Assembly (NCBI RefSeq): GCF_963678635.1
Contig: NC_087069.1
Span: forward strand, 32,389,710 to 32,453,709
Length of the DNA: 64,000 nucleotides
From: Symsagittifera roscoffensis
Taxonomy: Eukaryota > Xenacoelomorpha > Acoela > Convolutidae
Direction of reading: 5' to 3'
The notes under the pieces were generated by a model. That model was not told where the DNA came from and searched no databases. It saw nothing but the letters and a program-made list of their open reading frames with translations. The position numbers and the translations under genes are program-made. The first letter of the stretch is position 1. Each line of letters opens with the position of its first letter. Positions 20,901-35,900 of this stretch are shown here, in pieces.

Positions 20901-23900
20901 ATTTTCATCAGTGCGAGTATCAGTGCCGTCAGTGCTTGCGACTTCTCAGAAACTGTGGCCACCCTGTAACAGCTGTCGTCTTATTGACCGGACACCGTAA
21001 AAATCCTTGATCTCTTGTTTTATTACTGAAAAAAAGTACAAATTCATTTTTTGGTAGTTTTTAGCTCTTTGAATTGGTCCTAATTAGCAAGCTGAAGTGT
21101 AGATCTTCCGGCTTGTAATAGTGATCTTAAATAAGTCCCAAAATCCATTTTTTGAATGTATATAAATGTAACACGCCTAATTTCAAGAAATTGGTATAAA
21201 TCAGCAAAATCACTTGTCTTAAACGTTCTTTGAAAATGGAGGTTTTAGGAAAAGTCGTTTTTACGAATCTATAAATTGATAGTACAGAAATATTTAATTT
21301 GAGAACTGATTCATTCTGTATCTTTTATAGATAGTGGCGCTGAACAGTCGTCCGAACTCACACCTACTGAAGTACCTGCCCCAACTGCTGGAAGGTCTGT
21401 TCGGGTTCTTGGCTCTAGACGATGAAGTGGTGTACAAGGCGACGGAGGAATGTCTGAAGGAGTTCCTGAATGAAGTGAGGGAGAGACCGGAGAGTGTCCA
21501 GTATGCATCCATGGTCAACACAATTGTCTACCACTCAAAACCAAACCGTGAGTATAGCCTATAAAATGCCACTCCTAGGGATAACAGGTTTCCTTTTTTA
21601 GAAAAAAAATAGTCAATTCTTGCTTTGTTTCCAGCACCTGCTGTTTTGCAATTGAACTAATCGGAAGATATTTTCTGTGCAAAAAATTGCAATCGGATCA
21701 TAAAGAGTCACTGTATATTACGAAAAAAAAAAGTTTTTTTTCCAATCCGACTTGCTAAAAGTGGTGCTCATTTTGTGTTATTTTTGCTCCATTTTTATCC
21801 GCGTTATTGGCGGTAAGTGTTAAGTTAATTAACGAGCAGAAGTCGGAGATAGGAGGACCTAAGAGTCTCTATGTTAGGTGCTGTTCGATTCCTTCGCATG
21901 GAGATAGCTTTAATATTGACACTTGCGACAGCAAGTGTATTGTAATCGAGAACTAGAATTTGTTTTTTCCCCGTAAACAACTTTTCTTACAAATTTTCAT
22001 TTTTTTAACTGAATCTTAACAACTTTGAGGTTCCTTCGCACATAGCCTAGAGGTAACGCCGTCGCCTTTGAACCCTTATGTTTGGGGTTCGAATCCCGGC
22101 TGTACCTTGTTAAGATTTGATGAAGGCAGTTCCTACTCTTATATAAGTCTCGATGATTTTTTACGGTTTTTTCAGGAAAATTTGTTCCCAGCGAAATAAG
22201 AAGTTTTTTTGTCCAGTTTTTATCAAATTGGGTTAATTTTATCAAAAAAGTGTCAATCATAAATTGTTCTAAAAATTTGAAGAGTTCTGAGGCCATCTTT
22301 TTTTGAAGTTTGAAAGTTGCATTTTTTTAAAATCTGTTTTTCTGTTAACTTGCGTTTATTGAGTCTTCAACTGTCCGTTGGCTGTTTTCAGTGATTGAAA
22401 TTGATTTTTATCGCGTATCAATGGTATTGCATTGATTTGAGCTCTTATTTAATTGAATTTATTTTTCGAATGCGTGTTGTTAGTCCGTCGTCCGACTTTC
22501 CCTGATGTTATTGAAAACGGAGATTGCAAACTTTAATTCAAAGTTAATTCGCCTGGTTTTGGTGGCTGATTATAATTTTGTGTTCTCAAACAGTATTGAC
22601 AAGATTAGCATCTAACATACCATGAACTTTACTTTACATCACGCTATTTATTAATATCAACATAACGCCACTAATCAAAGTTCAATGTCTTTACTTACGA
22701 AGGTGAATGTTAAAGTTCATGTATGTTACAATTTTTTTTCAGAAAAAATTGAGTAGTCTGACTATAGTTCGTCTGCTTATGTTTTGTCGGCCTTAGTGGC
22801 CAAACCACGACTTTGGCTTAGTTGCGCTTTGAGCAGTTTTCATTAAAGTCTCAAGTTTCGTTGATGAACGCTTGTAGTTCTTAAGTTTCTATCCCTGAAT
22901 GGTATGTTTTTCATTTTTTGTTGTTTTTGGTTTAGAAATTTTATTCGGTTTGAATATTTTCGGCTCATGTTTTGTCGGTTTAGTAAAATTATTCTGGATC
23001 GGTTTTAAATTCTGGATCGGTTTTAATTATGACAATTTCCTCTGGCATTTTGTTTTCGGATCAATTTTGTCTAATTATGTGTCGTTGGCTAAGTGAACGC
23101 TCGGAAAATAGAAGAAAAGTTGTTAAAAACTGGTGGTTGTGTTTCTCGCATGCTTTTTTGATATTGTTTTTTTTCATGTTTTCAAGAAAATACTTGAATT
23201 TTTCATGACAACAATTTCATGTGGCATTTTTGTTTTCGGATCAATTGGCGTCTAACCACGTGTTTTTGCCTCAGTGAAGGCTCAGAAAATACTAAAATTT
23301 TGGATAAAGCTAGAGGTTGTACTTCTCATCTGTGTTTCGGAGAATGAATTTTTCGTATTTCCAAAAAATTGTTGAAGTTTTTTAAACCTATTTATTTTTA
23401 TCTCACTCTTTATTTGGTAGCTTGCAATGCTACGCTTTTCTGGTATGGCAAGTGATGCGAGCCAAGCTTGTTTTTGCCTTTTTCTCAACTCATTTTTAGA
23501 GTCACATTTTGGCGCTTTGTGGCTTGAGTTTGCGAAATACAGCTTTGTGTCTGTTTGATTATTACATTATTAAGAGACGATGAACGTAAATGGTGATGTT
23601 TTTTTTTCATGAAGTCGTGAAATTTTTATTACGCTCCAAATCGATTTTTCGCGGTTTGACCTTCGAGTTCATTTTTTGAGTTCAGCTCATTTCCTTTGTG
23701 GCTTGAGTTTGTGAAATACAGCTTTGCGTCTGTTTGATTATTGCATTATTAAGAGACGACGAAAGTAAATCGTGATGTTTAAGATGCGATGAACGTAAGG
23801 TCGCAATGTTTTTTATCACGCTCCAAATCGATTTTTCGCGGTTTGACCTTTGAGTTCATTTTTTGAGTTCAGCTCATTTCCTTAGTTCAAAAGAAGGCAA

Positions 23901-26900
23901 AATCCACTATCGAACCGCAAAAGTTTAAAGGTCACTAAAATCATGATCGACTTCTTGGTTCGAAAGTGGATACTATTTTTCAGTTTTCCTAGCGGGATAA
24001 AAATTTCATCTATTGATCAAGTTCTCTCAAATTGAGTGAGTTACTTTTTATCAAAAAGGTGTCAAAAATAAATTGTTCTAGAACCAAGAGCTTCTAGTCC
24101 ATCTATTTTTTTCTTTGAATTTTGAAAGTTTGGGTAAGTTTTTTTCTGTTTACTTGCGTTTGTTGACTCTTTTCCAACTGTCCGTTGGCTATTTTTTTCC
24201 GTGTCTAGCTCAAGAGCCTTGAGGCAGTGTTATTTTTTTCTTTGAATTTTGAAGTTTTCTCTGAATAATTAAGTCAGTCTTTTTTCTGTTTACTTGCCCT
24301 CGCTGACTTTTTTCCAACTGTCTGTTTGCTTTGTTTGATTATTCTTGTGGTTCATTTTCAGCTTATTTCGGCTTCGACCAATTGACAGCAATCGGCCATG
24401 CAAATCGAGCACGAGGTTTGCTATTGCACTCAACACGGTTTTACATCACGCCGCAGCAGCACTTGTTTTTAGCTTTCATTAACTGAAAATTGCTTTCTGT
24501 TTATTAAAGATTATTTAGAGTGGCTGCCGTTTTTGGAGAATCATCCTACTAAACGTTTCACCGCTATAATTTTATAAAATTTTAATAGAAGATTGATAAT
24601 GCCTTATTTAAAGATGAAATGGTTGTTGCGAGCACTTCACAAAATGGAAAGCATCTGTGGAAATTCATACTGTTTTTTGTCTGTAATAGAATTTGCACCA
24701 TACATAAAATATTCTCCTCTGATTATGTGTGCTGTAGAACTTCGAGTGCAGAAGATGGCGTTGTTGTGGCAGAGTGAGTTTGTCAAGTGTGCTGGCAGGG
24801 AGATGCTCCCTTTCCTGTCCAACATGCTCCAGGCCATCCTCCCCATCCTCTCACTCAGTACAGAGTCAGTCACAGCCGAACTAGTCAGACTGGCACACGA
24901 GGTAAGAGAAGAGGAGTTGGAAGAACATTGTTTGTTGCTCATTGGAGACTAGAAACAACAGCCAATTTTTCTTGAGCTTTGATCTGAAAATCCTCAAAGG
25001 AACTTGGAGTAAGTGAACAAAATCATACAATGGATAAGCAATGTTTCGACTTTATCAATACGGAAGCTCACAGGATTACTTACTACTTCTTAATTTTGTC
25101 ATGTTTGAGCAAAAAGTGTTGAGCATGTTTGTGTACTTAGGTGAACTCTGACTTGCAGCATCTAATCACAGAAGCAGACGATGCGCCAGACTCCAGAATG
25201 GGAATGGGAATGGGAATGGTCACCACATCGCCGGGAAGTGCAGGAGCAGCGGGTAACTTCACATCTCTCCAGGTCATCACAAACCACACTGGGGCAGCCA
25301 ACATCAACCACAGCGGAGGGGGAGGGGGAGGGGGAGTTGCCGAGAGTCTGACGTCAGTGTCTTCCAGCTCAATCGACGATCAGGACAGTTTAGAACAGTT
25401 AGTATCCACATAGAAAACACCATGGAGCATAACTTCGTTTAGAGCTGAACAAAACGAGCACTCGTTTTCTGCTTTAAATAACTGTCTGCTCTGGGCACAC
25501 TGTAAAAAACATAAGTGGACTTGCACATCAATATATATTTATTTATTGAGAGTTATGCTTAATTACTAAGTCCGTCTGAGACTTAGAGAAATATGGAGTA
25601 TATGAATAGACTTGGTTCCTAGAGTTAGAAACTTCAACTTTACGTGCACTCGTAATTTCGTTTATCACACTAGCCGGCAGTTAATGTATTAGTACGAACC
25701 TTCTTTTTTTCTAACCTAAGTCATACAAAAAGTGTTAACTTATACGGTTTTTTCACTGTAGCATTGCAAATTCCATAGCATCTGTTCTCTGCTTTATGTG
25801 TGACTAGTATTTGAGCGTGTGTGGCTGAGTAGTTAGTGCGTGAGACTCCTAATTTCTAGATTGCAGTGTGTAATAGGTTCGAATCAGAGAAGAGATGTAT
25901 CTGAATTTTTACTAATTCGAGGCTATTTCTACTTTTTCTTATTGCATTTTATAGAGGTGCTTTTGTCGTTTTCTCGTTAGTGTTTGCGAAGCAAAGCATC
26001 GCCTATGTGTTAATTTTACAATGTGCTGTTGCTCATTGTGTTGTGGACTCTGTTTATGTTTCCCAGATAGACTCTAAATGATGCATGTCATGATTGGCTC
26101 AGTTTGACTCAGGATGTGAGTAAGCCTCTATTTGAACTATATATCCGAGTTTGTTCGTTCGTTTCAGGATTCGCTCCAGACCCGGAGGTCCAGATAGCAA
26201 TGGTCCCACACTGGTCACCTTTGGCATCGGAGCAGTGGAGCAACATCACTCTGACCAACATCACAGCCAACAGCAGCAGTCCACCAGACTAGTACCTCAT
26301 CCAGTCCATGCGCCACAGGCCATACATCCACACTCCCATCATGTCCAGCTAGATGTCAAGGTCAGTTTCGCTTTCTTACATTCTGCTACTGATGAACAAA
26401 AAATCAGCCAGTCTTTGTGAAATTAGCCTATAATGCTCCGGCCAGTGAAAGGGTCACGAAAAACGTGATCGACTTTTAATTTCGAAACTGGATTATAATT
26501 TTCAGATTTTCTAGCGGAAAAAATCTTTACCTATTGATGCAGTTTTTTTTTCAACTTTTGTTATTTTTATCGAAAAAGTGTCGATCATAAATTGTTCCTG
26601 AAATTCAGAGAGCTTTAAGGCCATTTTTTGTTTGAAATTCAAAAACAAGTGAGTATTTTTTTTGTTTAATTGCGTTCATTGACTCTTTTTTTTCCAACTG
26701 AAGGCTAACTGATATTTTTATTGGCTCAATATGTTGGCCATGTCTTAGGATACTGTGGACACTTTGGCCCAACTGATCAACCAGAACCAGGGCCAGAATA
26801 AACTCATCCCCACCCAGGAGGCATGTCTCGACTGGCTCTTCAAGCTATACTCCACAGTGCCCCACAAGGTAACACACTCCTGTCCTCTGAGTCACTATAA

Positions 26901-29900
26901 GACACCTAACTGGGTGTAACTAAGCTGTCACTTTTTGTAATTTGAGCTGATGTATTCAGGTTACATGCTATGAAGTCATACCAGAATTAATTTTTGTAAA
27001 AGAGTATATGACAGTATTGCAGATTTTAATATTCAGTGAAAAAGGTGTGGGTTTGACATTATGTGTTTTAGTTCAACAGACAAATTATAAATAGCATGCA
27101 CTTGGTGTGAAAGATAACGAGGATTAGTAGTCGTAAGTTTAATGAGCATTTTAGGGGAAAAATAAATTTTTCTCCACAATCCTATATTTATTCGAATGTA
27201 AATTTATCTTTATTACTTAGTTGCAATCATAATTTGTTCAACGGGTAGACGTCAAGTAGGCACATACTGCGCCTTTTGTCTATCCCCTCCATTTTGTTGA
27301 TTTAATAATTTAAATAAATTGATGCTTGTATTATCAACTATATGGAGAAATAAATTCTTCTTCTTCTAGCATTTTTTTATTTCCCCAAATCTATGTATGC
27401 ATTTGAAGTCTATAGAACATCATGACGCTATGAGCCTCAATTTGAGAATGGTTAAATGTTGATCTAAAAAGACAGCAGCTTAACGGTGTTCGGCATACAT
27501 TATTGATATAAAAATGAGAAATGTTACTGATGACTTGTATGAAAATCATATTGAATTTTGATCTGATGTGAGGATGATTTTGTGATTGTTTGTTGTGTTT
27601 AGATGTTCATTTGCACAGAGAACATCTTCCCCACTCTGATAGCCCTGGTGCGCACCCCCTCCTCCGCCTCAGAGAGGGACCACAGCAGTAGGGACACCGC
27701 CTCCTCACACCTCCACCACAGGGACACGCCGCACCACTCCACGGTAAGTAGACCCAAGGCCACACTTTGAAGAGCAATATAGAACAACTGCAAACTATGC
27801 TAATCCTTGTCAAGTAGATCACGCCAATATTTGTGCTTATCAAGAATCGTTAATCACCTAACGATTGATCGCTACTCGAATTTAATTTCAATAATGAATT
27901 ATCAGACAGGGTCGAATAGGGATGTTGACGTTTCGATTATTTTCACTTTCATGATTTTGTGGCCATGTGATTCTTTTGAAGTGTTCAACAAGACGAGTTT
28001 GGACAAATTAAGCTCATGGAATAGTTTTTTTTTACCTCATGACGACCTCCGATTTGTAGTGTTTTTTTTACGATTATTACCAAGTTGGCAAAACACCAGC
28101 ATAGTTATTTTTTGATCGCAAATTTGAATCACTGGAGATTTTTTTATTGATCAGGTGCATGAGAAAGTGTTGAAAGTGCTAGCAGAGATTGCCTCCTCAG
28201 CTGCAGCTCCTCTGGAGACCTCCTCGGACATCACCTGTCCCTCCCAGAGGAACGTCTACTTCCGATCACTCCTCCGCAGACTTCTCGAGAGCTTCGCTGC
28301 TTATCCAGACTTAACAGAACTGGACAGGTCACACGGACTATTCATCATCAGGTTTGTTATTTAAGAACATATATATTCGAAGAAACATACCGACTAAAGT
28401 AGATGTGCGCTCTAGAGAAATCTGACACTATAGTTTCTGTAAAACCTACACGATAGTTCTTTGAGATAATTTTGCATTTTTAGAATTCACTTGAAATCGA
28501 TTCAGAATTGGTCATTTTTTGCTGTGATATGAATTTGTTTATGGATATGATTGGTAATGATGGATATGGCTTAAAGCTTAAGATCTTATAAAATTACAAT
28601 TTAGCGGCAAAGAGTATTTTGCCCGATTTTTTTGAAGAAATCATAATGTAGTGTAATTACACAAGCATAGCTTGTGTTATAGTATGAACTCTTTTTTTCA
28701 AACCTAATTCGCAAATTTTGTTGCGACAAATTGTGTTCATTTTGATCAAGCTATTAAGTACACCCAATGCTAAAGATATTAACTCAGACTATTATATTAC
28801 AAATAGCACTTTAGCTTCAAGGTATCATGGGTCTGTAGCGTAGAGGTAGGGAAGGAGACAAGCAACATAATAAGAGGGTTCGAACCTGGGCAGGGTCGGA
28901 TGTTTAAATGAACTGTTTCTGATACTACTTAAAATGCGTCCACTCTATAAATTGAGGCATGTTAATTGGTAAATTTCTTTTTTTTTCAAGTTGACTGGTA
29001 CTGCTTATGCGTCATAATTGGCTTGCGCCACTTAGCAATTATGTAGACTCATAATTGGCGTGCGTCTCTTAAGAAATTTTTTAGACTCAAAGTTTTACTC
29101 ATTCGGTTTTTCCCAGTAGCGTTATCGGTCATATTGTTGCTTGTATGCGAAATGCAACTTCGCCTCCGTTTCAAGATTCTGTAGCTTGCACGAAAAAAGA
29201 CTTGAATATTTGAATTTGCCAGAGGCAGTAGATAGTAAATTCACTGCCTGGAGGGAACAATCGAAAGAGTTCTACTCATTTAGGTGTCATGAGAGCGTAG
29301 AAAGAGAGGAGTTGATTAAAGGGTGAGAGTGAGATAGATTAATTCTACTTAAAAAAAAACAACTCAAACATTTGCTTGTTATCAAAAACGTAGTTTATGG
29401 AAAAAGATTTGAAAGAAACATGTAAATTCTAGATGAAAAAATGTTTTTATATTTTGAGGAATCAATTCATTTTGTTTTCCAGAGCTATATGCAACGTTCA
29501 ACCTAATTTTAAGCGCCTGCGCTCCAATTTTATTACGTGAAAAAACTGATGGGATAAGATTTCTTGCGGTTTGACGAGTTGATGTCCGTTGTGTTATGTC
29601 ATATATTTTCAAAAAAGATGTAGACGCAGTTTCTCTCAATTCTGCAAAAAGTAATTTAAAAAGATTTGCAATGAAATTTTCGAGAACAGAGAAAATGCTG
29701 TTTTGAATTATATTTTGTTGAGTAGACTCGTAACGTTTTTTGTTAACTTATGCGTTTTTTGAACGTAGACTCGTAACGTTTTTTGAAAAGAGTAGACTCC
29801 ATTATGCTGGGCACATTTTAATTTGATAAATCATCGCGCGTCTGTGTACTTCTTTTTCTTGATTGTCAAAATTTTGAAGCAGCTTCCTTGCTCTGAGTGA

Positions 29901-32900
29901 GTTCAGTTTGGATTTTCGCTAGGGTCTATCGTAGTCTTTTTTTGCCATATTTCGTCGTAAAATTCCCAACTCTAATGTAGACTTATAGAGAAGAATTTTT
30001 TTCGTCGTTAACCTCCTACATAAAATTTATTTCCCTGTTGATTTTGTATAAATGTATTCTTTAATTGGAAATTTTCATTCAGCTGCTAAAATTTCTAATG
30101 GAAATCTAGCTCACATTAAAGCAGGCTTTATTCTTCTGGACTTAAAGCTCCAATATTTTCAATAATTATATGATGAGGTTGCTAAAAATAATTGAGGATG
30201 ATGATGATGGTGTGTTGTAGGAATCTGTGTGCCCTATTGTCTGCCCGTGACGTCTATCGCACGCTGTCCGAACTGCTCCTTCTGAGAGTGACTGCAGTAC
30301 ACCACGAGGATGGACAGGATAGACAGTTTGTGTCTAAGATGGTCAACCTACTCAACACTATCCTCATGACCACACACGAACTGTACCATTTGAGGGATGA
30401 GTTGAAACACTTTAAACTGCCCGTATGTACCAATTTTCATCTTCCTTTTCCATAAATTATGAATTAGAATTTTCCAAAATATCAAAAATCATAATAGAAA
30501 ATACAAAGTAACAATCAATGCAACCGCTTCATTTAATATAGTTTTTAAAAAAATAGTAAATCTCATAAATTTCATGAAATCGTAATATCATAAGTTTCTC
30601 GGTATAATTTTATCCAAATGTAAAAGTAGTGAGAATTTCAGGACACTCGAGATCTGTTCACGTGTGTATACCGCACCTGGTGTCTATGTCCAGTAGCTGC
30701 TGTCTCTCTCTGTCTCCTCTCTGGCAAGTACAGACACGCGTGCAGACTACTCCACCTATTCGGCTCACTGGAGATAGACGTGGACATCCTGAATGAAGTG
30801 GACAAATTAGTACAGCTGCTAGAGAGTCCCATCTTCGCCAGTGAGTCAACTACCTCTTCATTTTCATTAATGTGCAACAGTTAAACTATACATGACTTAG
30901 TTGAGCATTTTCAAAAGGTCACCTGCTAAAACTTTTACCTGCAAAAGGCTGCAAGGAGATTCAAAAGAAGTTCGAAGAGAGGCTTCAGTTTTGTTGCTGC
31001 AGCACTGCGCAATAATCTGCAGCAAAGCTTCTTTTTTCTCTGCCTAAAAGTGGCAGATATGGAGCTCGATCTCAAGTTCGATAAAATTTGGTTTGCATGC
31101 TGTAAGTAATTGCTGTAGATTTAAGCCAAAACATGTGCCATGGTCTAGGCTCGAATTCGAGTTTAAAAAAAAAAAATTGGTTTTTTATATGATCCAGTTG
31201 CTTGTTCACAACTCATTAAAGATGCTTAGTACAATTTTTGTAATAGGGTCGAGTGATATATTATATGTTTTGCGGTGTCGAGATAAAAAACGTTATGAAT
31301 ATTTTTTTCTCAGACCAATTAAAGCGAAGAGTTGAAGGTGAATTGTATGTTTCTTTACGGCCGCAATAATTTCATAAGCTGTACATTATTTGTTAGTTAC
31401 GCTGAGGTTAACTTGACATAAAAATTGAATTTACCCACCCTCTTTCTCCTCCGCTAATCCTAATTATCCTAAAATTTAATATTTCAAAAATGTGGAAAAT
31501 TTCTTTATTACAGAACTATCTATTTTGCTTTCAGAATCATGACAGAGAAATTTAATATGATAGCAAGAATTTTTTTGGTTTATTCAAATTTGACAAGGAA
31601 AGTCTGCACTAGACGAAAATAGATATGCTATTGAACTAAGCTAATTTTCCATTATTGTTTCGACCATTGAAAATAGGGATGGACTTTGTATTCGGATGTT
31701 TTAGTTTTTCTTTTTTTTCCACGCAAATTAGGTACCACAAATAATCATCGGACTGGTTTGAGTGGCAAATCATATTAAAGGCCTTACAGTCCTGATTCGA
31801 ACCACATTAAAAAAATTTTGAAATCCCAGCGTCGAGAAAACCCGGTTCGAAATTTTTGATTTTTCGTCTTAATTCGAGCGAATAAAGCAAGCGAGCAGGC
31901 TTACAACAGCTGAATTATGCATAATTTAAGACCTTAAAACTTAATTTTAAGCACTTAAACTAACTTTTGGAATTTTTTTAGCTTCATTTTGGGAACCAAC
32001 AATTTCAATATCTCTGCGAAAAGTTTTGAAAATTTTTTTTTTTTAGTTTTTCTTGTCATTTTTTAACAATTTTTGTCTAATTTGTCTATATTACTATGAC
32101 TGTTTAATTTGCCTAAACTATACTTTTACGTCAGATCCTTTTATCACACGAAGCAGAAAAACTCCACTAATTTGAAAAAAAAACTTTCTTAACCGTAGTT
32201 TTCGAAAGACTATGGTCGGAACATTGTGCTACTTGCACAGTAACCGGCTATCCTTGTTTTTTTCCTTTTGTTTTTCATGCAAAATCAGGTTCCTCTAATA
32301 ATCATCGGACTGGGTTGAGTGATATATCAAGGTAAAGCCCTCTGAGTCGTGATTCGAGCCACATAAAATTCCCAAAATTTTTTTCTGGAATCCAGAAAAA
32401 CCGGTTTGAAATTTTAAATATTTAGTCTAAGTTCGATTAAGTAATGCGAGCGAGCAAGCCTATTTATGCCTAATCTAGGCTTTTCTGTTGCAACTGAGAT
32501 ATTTTTCTTATGTTTGTCGTAATTTAACCAACTCGGCTTGTTAAAATGTCATTTTTGTTTGTTTTTCCTTTTCTTTTTCTCGGTTTATTAGGTTTCGTCA
32601 TATTCTACATCGGCTTAGTGGCCTCATATTACTTGGCTTGATGAGCGTGTGTGTGCGTTTTTCCGATTTTTAAAATTTTTTTGGCTTTAAGGGTTTCGCT
32701 CAGTTATTTTTTTTTTTACCGCCTGTCAAGTTCTGCGATGGTAATTTTTTTAATCTATTTTATTAATTTGTTTTTGATTTCTAGATTAGATCTAGTCAGG
32801 GGCGTATTTAGGGGGGGGGGGGGGGGGCAGACCCCCCTCTCCCCCCTCAGGGATTCGACCACCTGCCGACCCAAAGCGTACCCTTTTGTACTATTTTGAG

Positions 32901-35900
32901 ATATCCATTTCTGGCTGATGGACCCTAAAATTTTTCTAATTTATACTAATTTTGAAGGAAAAGCGTGCGCCAAAAAACGCCATTTTGTGGTCAAAATTTT
33001 CAAAAAAAGTGCCTAAAAACAATTTTTTCGGCCTACTTTTTCAAAATTTTGCCTGCGACGTAGAAAGTTTGGCCAAAACAGGGTGTTTTTTGTGCGTTGA
33101 GAGAGCTCGGAATATCAATTTGATCGACTTTAAAAACAGGTCGACAGAATTTTTGGAAAACGTTATTTTTCTTTTTTTTTGAAGTTTTTTCGACCATTGT
33201 TTTCGAGTATTGCATCGCAAGTGGTGCGAAGCTCAGCTTCGCATCTGTATTTTTATTTTTATTTTATTATTTTTTAAATTTTTATCTTACTATTATTTAT
33301 TAATTGTTATTTAATGATTTTTTTTTATTCTTATATCATTTTATTTATTTATTTTTTAAATATAATTTTATCAGGAGGTTCAAATTAGTCTCTCTGATGA
33401 CAGCTTTTGATTAAATTGCTTGGCTCAATTGCATAAGTTTTCTAAACTTTAATCTCCTTCAACTTGCGAGAGACTTTTGTTTCCATTGAACAAGACTTTT
33501 GTTTTCATTAAACAGCTTTAACAATTCTGTAAGAAATTGAACCTTAGTCATTTCAAGGCCCCTTCCGACTTGGTCTGGTTTTAAACGCTGCCATGGGATC
33601 CTGAGGTAGTTTAGAAATTGCTTTTTTGGCAAAACGAATGTCCTGCTTGCTTTCTTAAGCGTTCTATTATAAGCATCTTTACTGTAAAAAAAGTTTTGTG
33701 GTAATTTGTAAATTTATCAACTCTTATTTAGTAGAATTTTCGTTTTTTTCTCGTGCAAGTTGTTTCGGCTTAGTCGTCTTAAATATAATTTATACAACAA
33801 TAGACTTAATGCTGTTGTGTGTTTCAGGCGTAAAACTTGAGTGCAAAACTTTATAGCTCAAATTTTTTCATAGAGTAATTTGTCTTTGGCTCAACGGTTG
33901 TTTACTGAAGTAATATGTGGCATTGTGGCGCTCCGATAGTGATGATGTCCAGCAATCTTATGATTGCTGGTTCAAACCGCACGTGCGCTGCAATTTGCAA
34001 GGTGAGCTCTTGCAAGTAAGTCATAGCTTAATGGGTGCTGGTGATATGCGCCAATAGTATGCGCGTAAATAGTTAACCTTCGGTAAATAGTTAACTAAAA
34101 AAATATGTACTCGGTTTCTGCTCCATAATTGTTTCAGAATGCGTTGTTAACGTTAATGATTGTTTCTCGACATGTTTTTTGACATTATACTAAATTAAAT
34201 TTTCGTCTTAGTGAACTCCGTCTCATTTTCTATTCGCTTGTTTACATTGGCTTGTCTTCGCCTCCGTATAATTTGCTTTTTGTCTTCGCCTCCGTATAGT
34301 CGTTTTCATATTCCATGACTTCATGACCATTTAACCTAAAGCTATTTTCAATCAAGCCATACAAAAAAGGAAGGAAGACCCCATAGACAAGTGGTTAAGA
34401 CAAATGACTGGTCTTCAGCAGGTTCGGGTTCCAGGTCTGAAATATTCTTTTTTAGAGGTTGATTTTAATAGTTAGTTGTATTTTTCCTTTGCCATTTTTA
34501 GAGCTACTTTGAAAGTTTTTTTTGTGAATTGCAACTTCGTCTCTGTGCAGGGGTGGATCTACGTTTTTCTGGAGGTGGGGGGATGGTTGTTAGAATTTCA
34601 AAAAAATGTCACCCTTGTCGACCCCTTTTTTTCAAGTCAACAAAATTGATTTTCCAAGCTCTCCCAAATCCTTAAAAAAAACTATTTTGGCCAATTTTTT
34701 TTGCCTCAGGCAAAACTGTCAAAACGAACCAAAACAGGCATTTTTAGGCGTTTTTTGGACAGTTTTTACCAAAAAAATGGTGTTTTTTGGCGCGCGCTTC
34801 CTTAAACATAGTATCTATTGGCGCTGTTTTAAGGTCTTGAAATAGTACCATCAGGGGGACCCTTTGTGGGGCCAGGGGGTCGAATCCCTGAGGAAAGGGC
34901 GTTCGCTACCCCCCCCCCCCCCCCCCCTAAATTCACTACTGTCTCTAGAAATAAATTTCGAAAGCGTGTTTTTATTAGATAATTGGAAATGCTACACAGT
35001 GGCGTAACCTTAATGTGAATTAAATTGGGCAATTTTTGTACCTACTACCTCTCTGTTCTCTCAATTTTTTGTTGGTTTTTTTCTATTTCATGAAAGAAAC
35101 TTGTCTTACTCAGCGTGCAAATTACGTCACAAATTTATCGGGCAACAATTTAATTCACAACAAGGTTGAGTTTCAGGTTGAAGTTCAGAATTATTTAAAA
35201 CTTTAAGACGTTGTCCGATGAATTTGTTATAATTAGTAGCAAAAAGTTCGGACAGACAAAAAAGAGCAATTGATCTATTTCGAAAAATTTTGCATGCAAA
35301 ATCATATTTTTTATTCCGATTTTGTGTATCAGGGTTGTCTGAAAAAAGAATTTGCGTGCAAAAATCTGTCAAAATGGTACGATTGCTCTTTTTAATTATT
35401 TCTGTCTGTCCGGACTTTTTGTAGCTTTGAACAAATTATTCGGACATCGTACAGTGCTGATTTAAATTAACCGGACAAAACGCGTTAAACTTGAAATTTA
35501 AAACGCGTTTTTCTCAAATTGGGTTGAGTTTATGTGAAAACTTATGAAGACAAAACTTGCTTAAAATTTTAATAGAATTAATATGGTTTAATTTGTTTTG
35601 CAAAGCTCGGGCCCAAAATTTTACCCCAAAAATGGGTCATTTTGGCTTTTCTTAGTTAATCAAAAATTACGCCAAAAATACCCAGTCGATCACAGACATA
35701 ATTATATCAAAGTGAGCCCCTTACGTAGCTCAACAAACTTTGTGAACGGTATATTCTCCAAAAAAAATTGCAAACCGTTTAAAAATTGTTTTTAAATCAA
35801 AAGTGGGTATTTTATATAGTAGAAACGACCTTTTTTGTCTATCAAACAAAAATAAATTAATTTATACAATGTTTTGGAGAATATACTTTTCGCAAAGTTT

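Noticed and set aside
22035-22112. Functional tRNA gene
   Set aside because: The A and B boxes are good, but the acceptor and anticodon stems do not pair, and related copies elsewhere mark it as a SINE-like repeat.
26104-26292. Alternative frame through VAC14 exon 10
   Set aside because: It would not join exons 9 and 11 in phase; the other frame does at both junctions.
27599-27843. Minus-strand ORFs over VAC14 exon 12
   Set aside because: They are shadows of the GC-rich coding exon.
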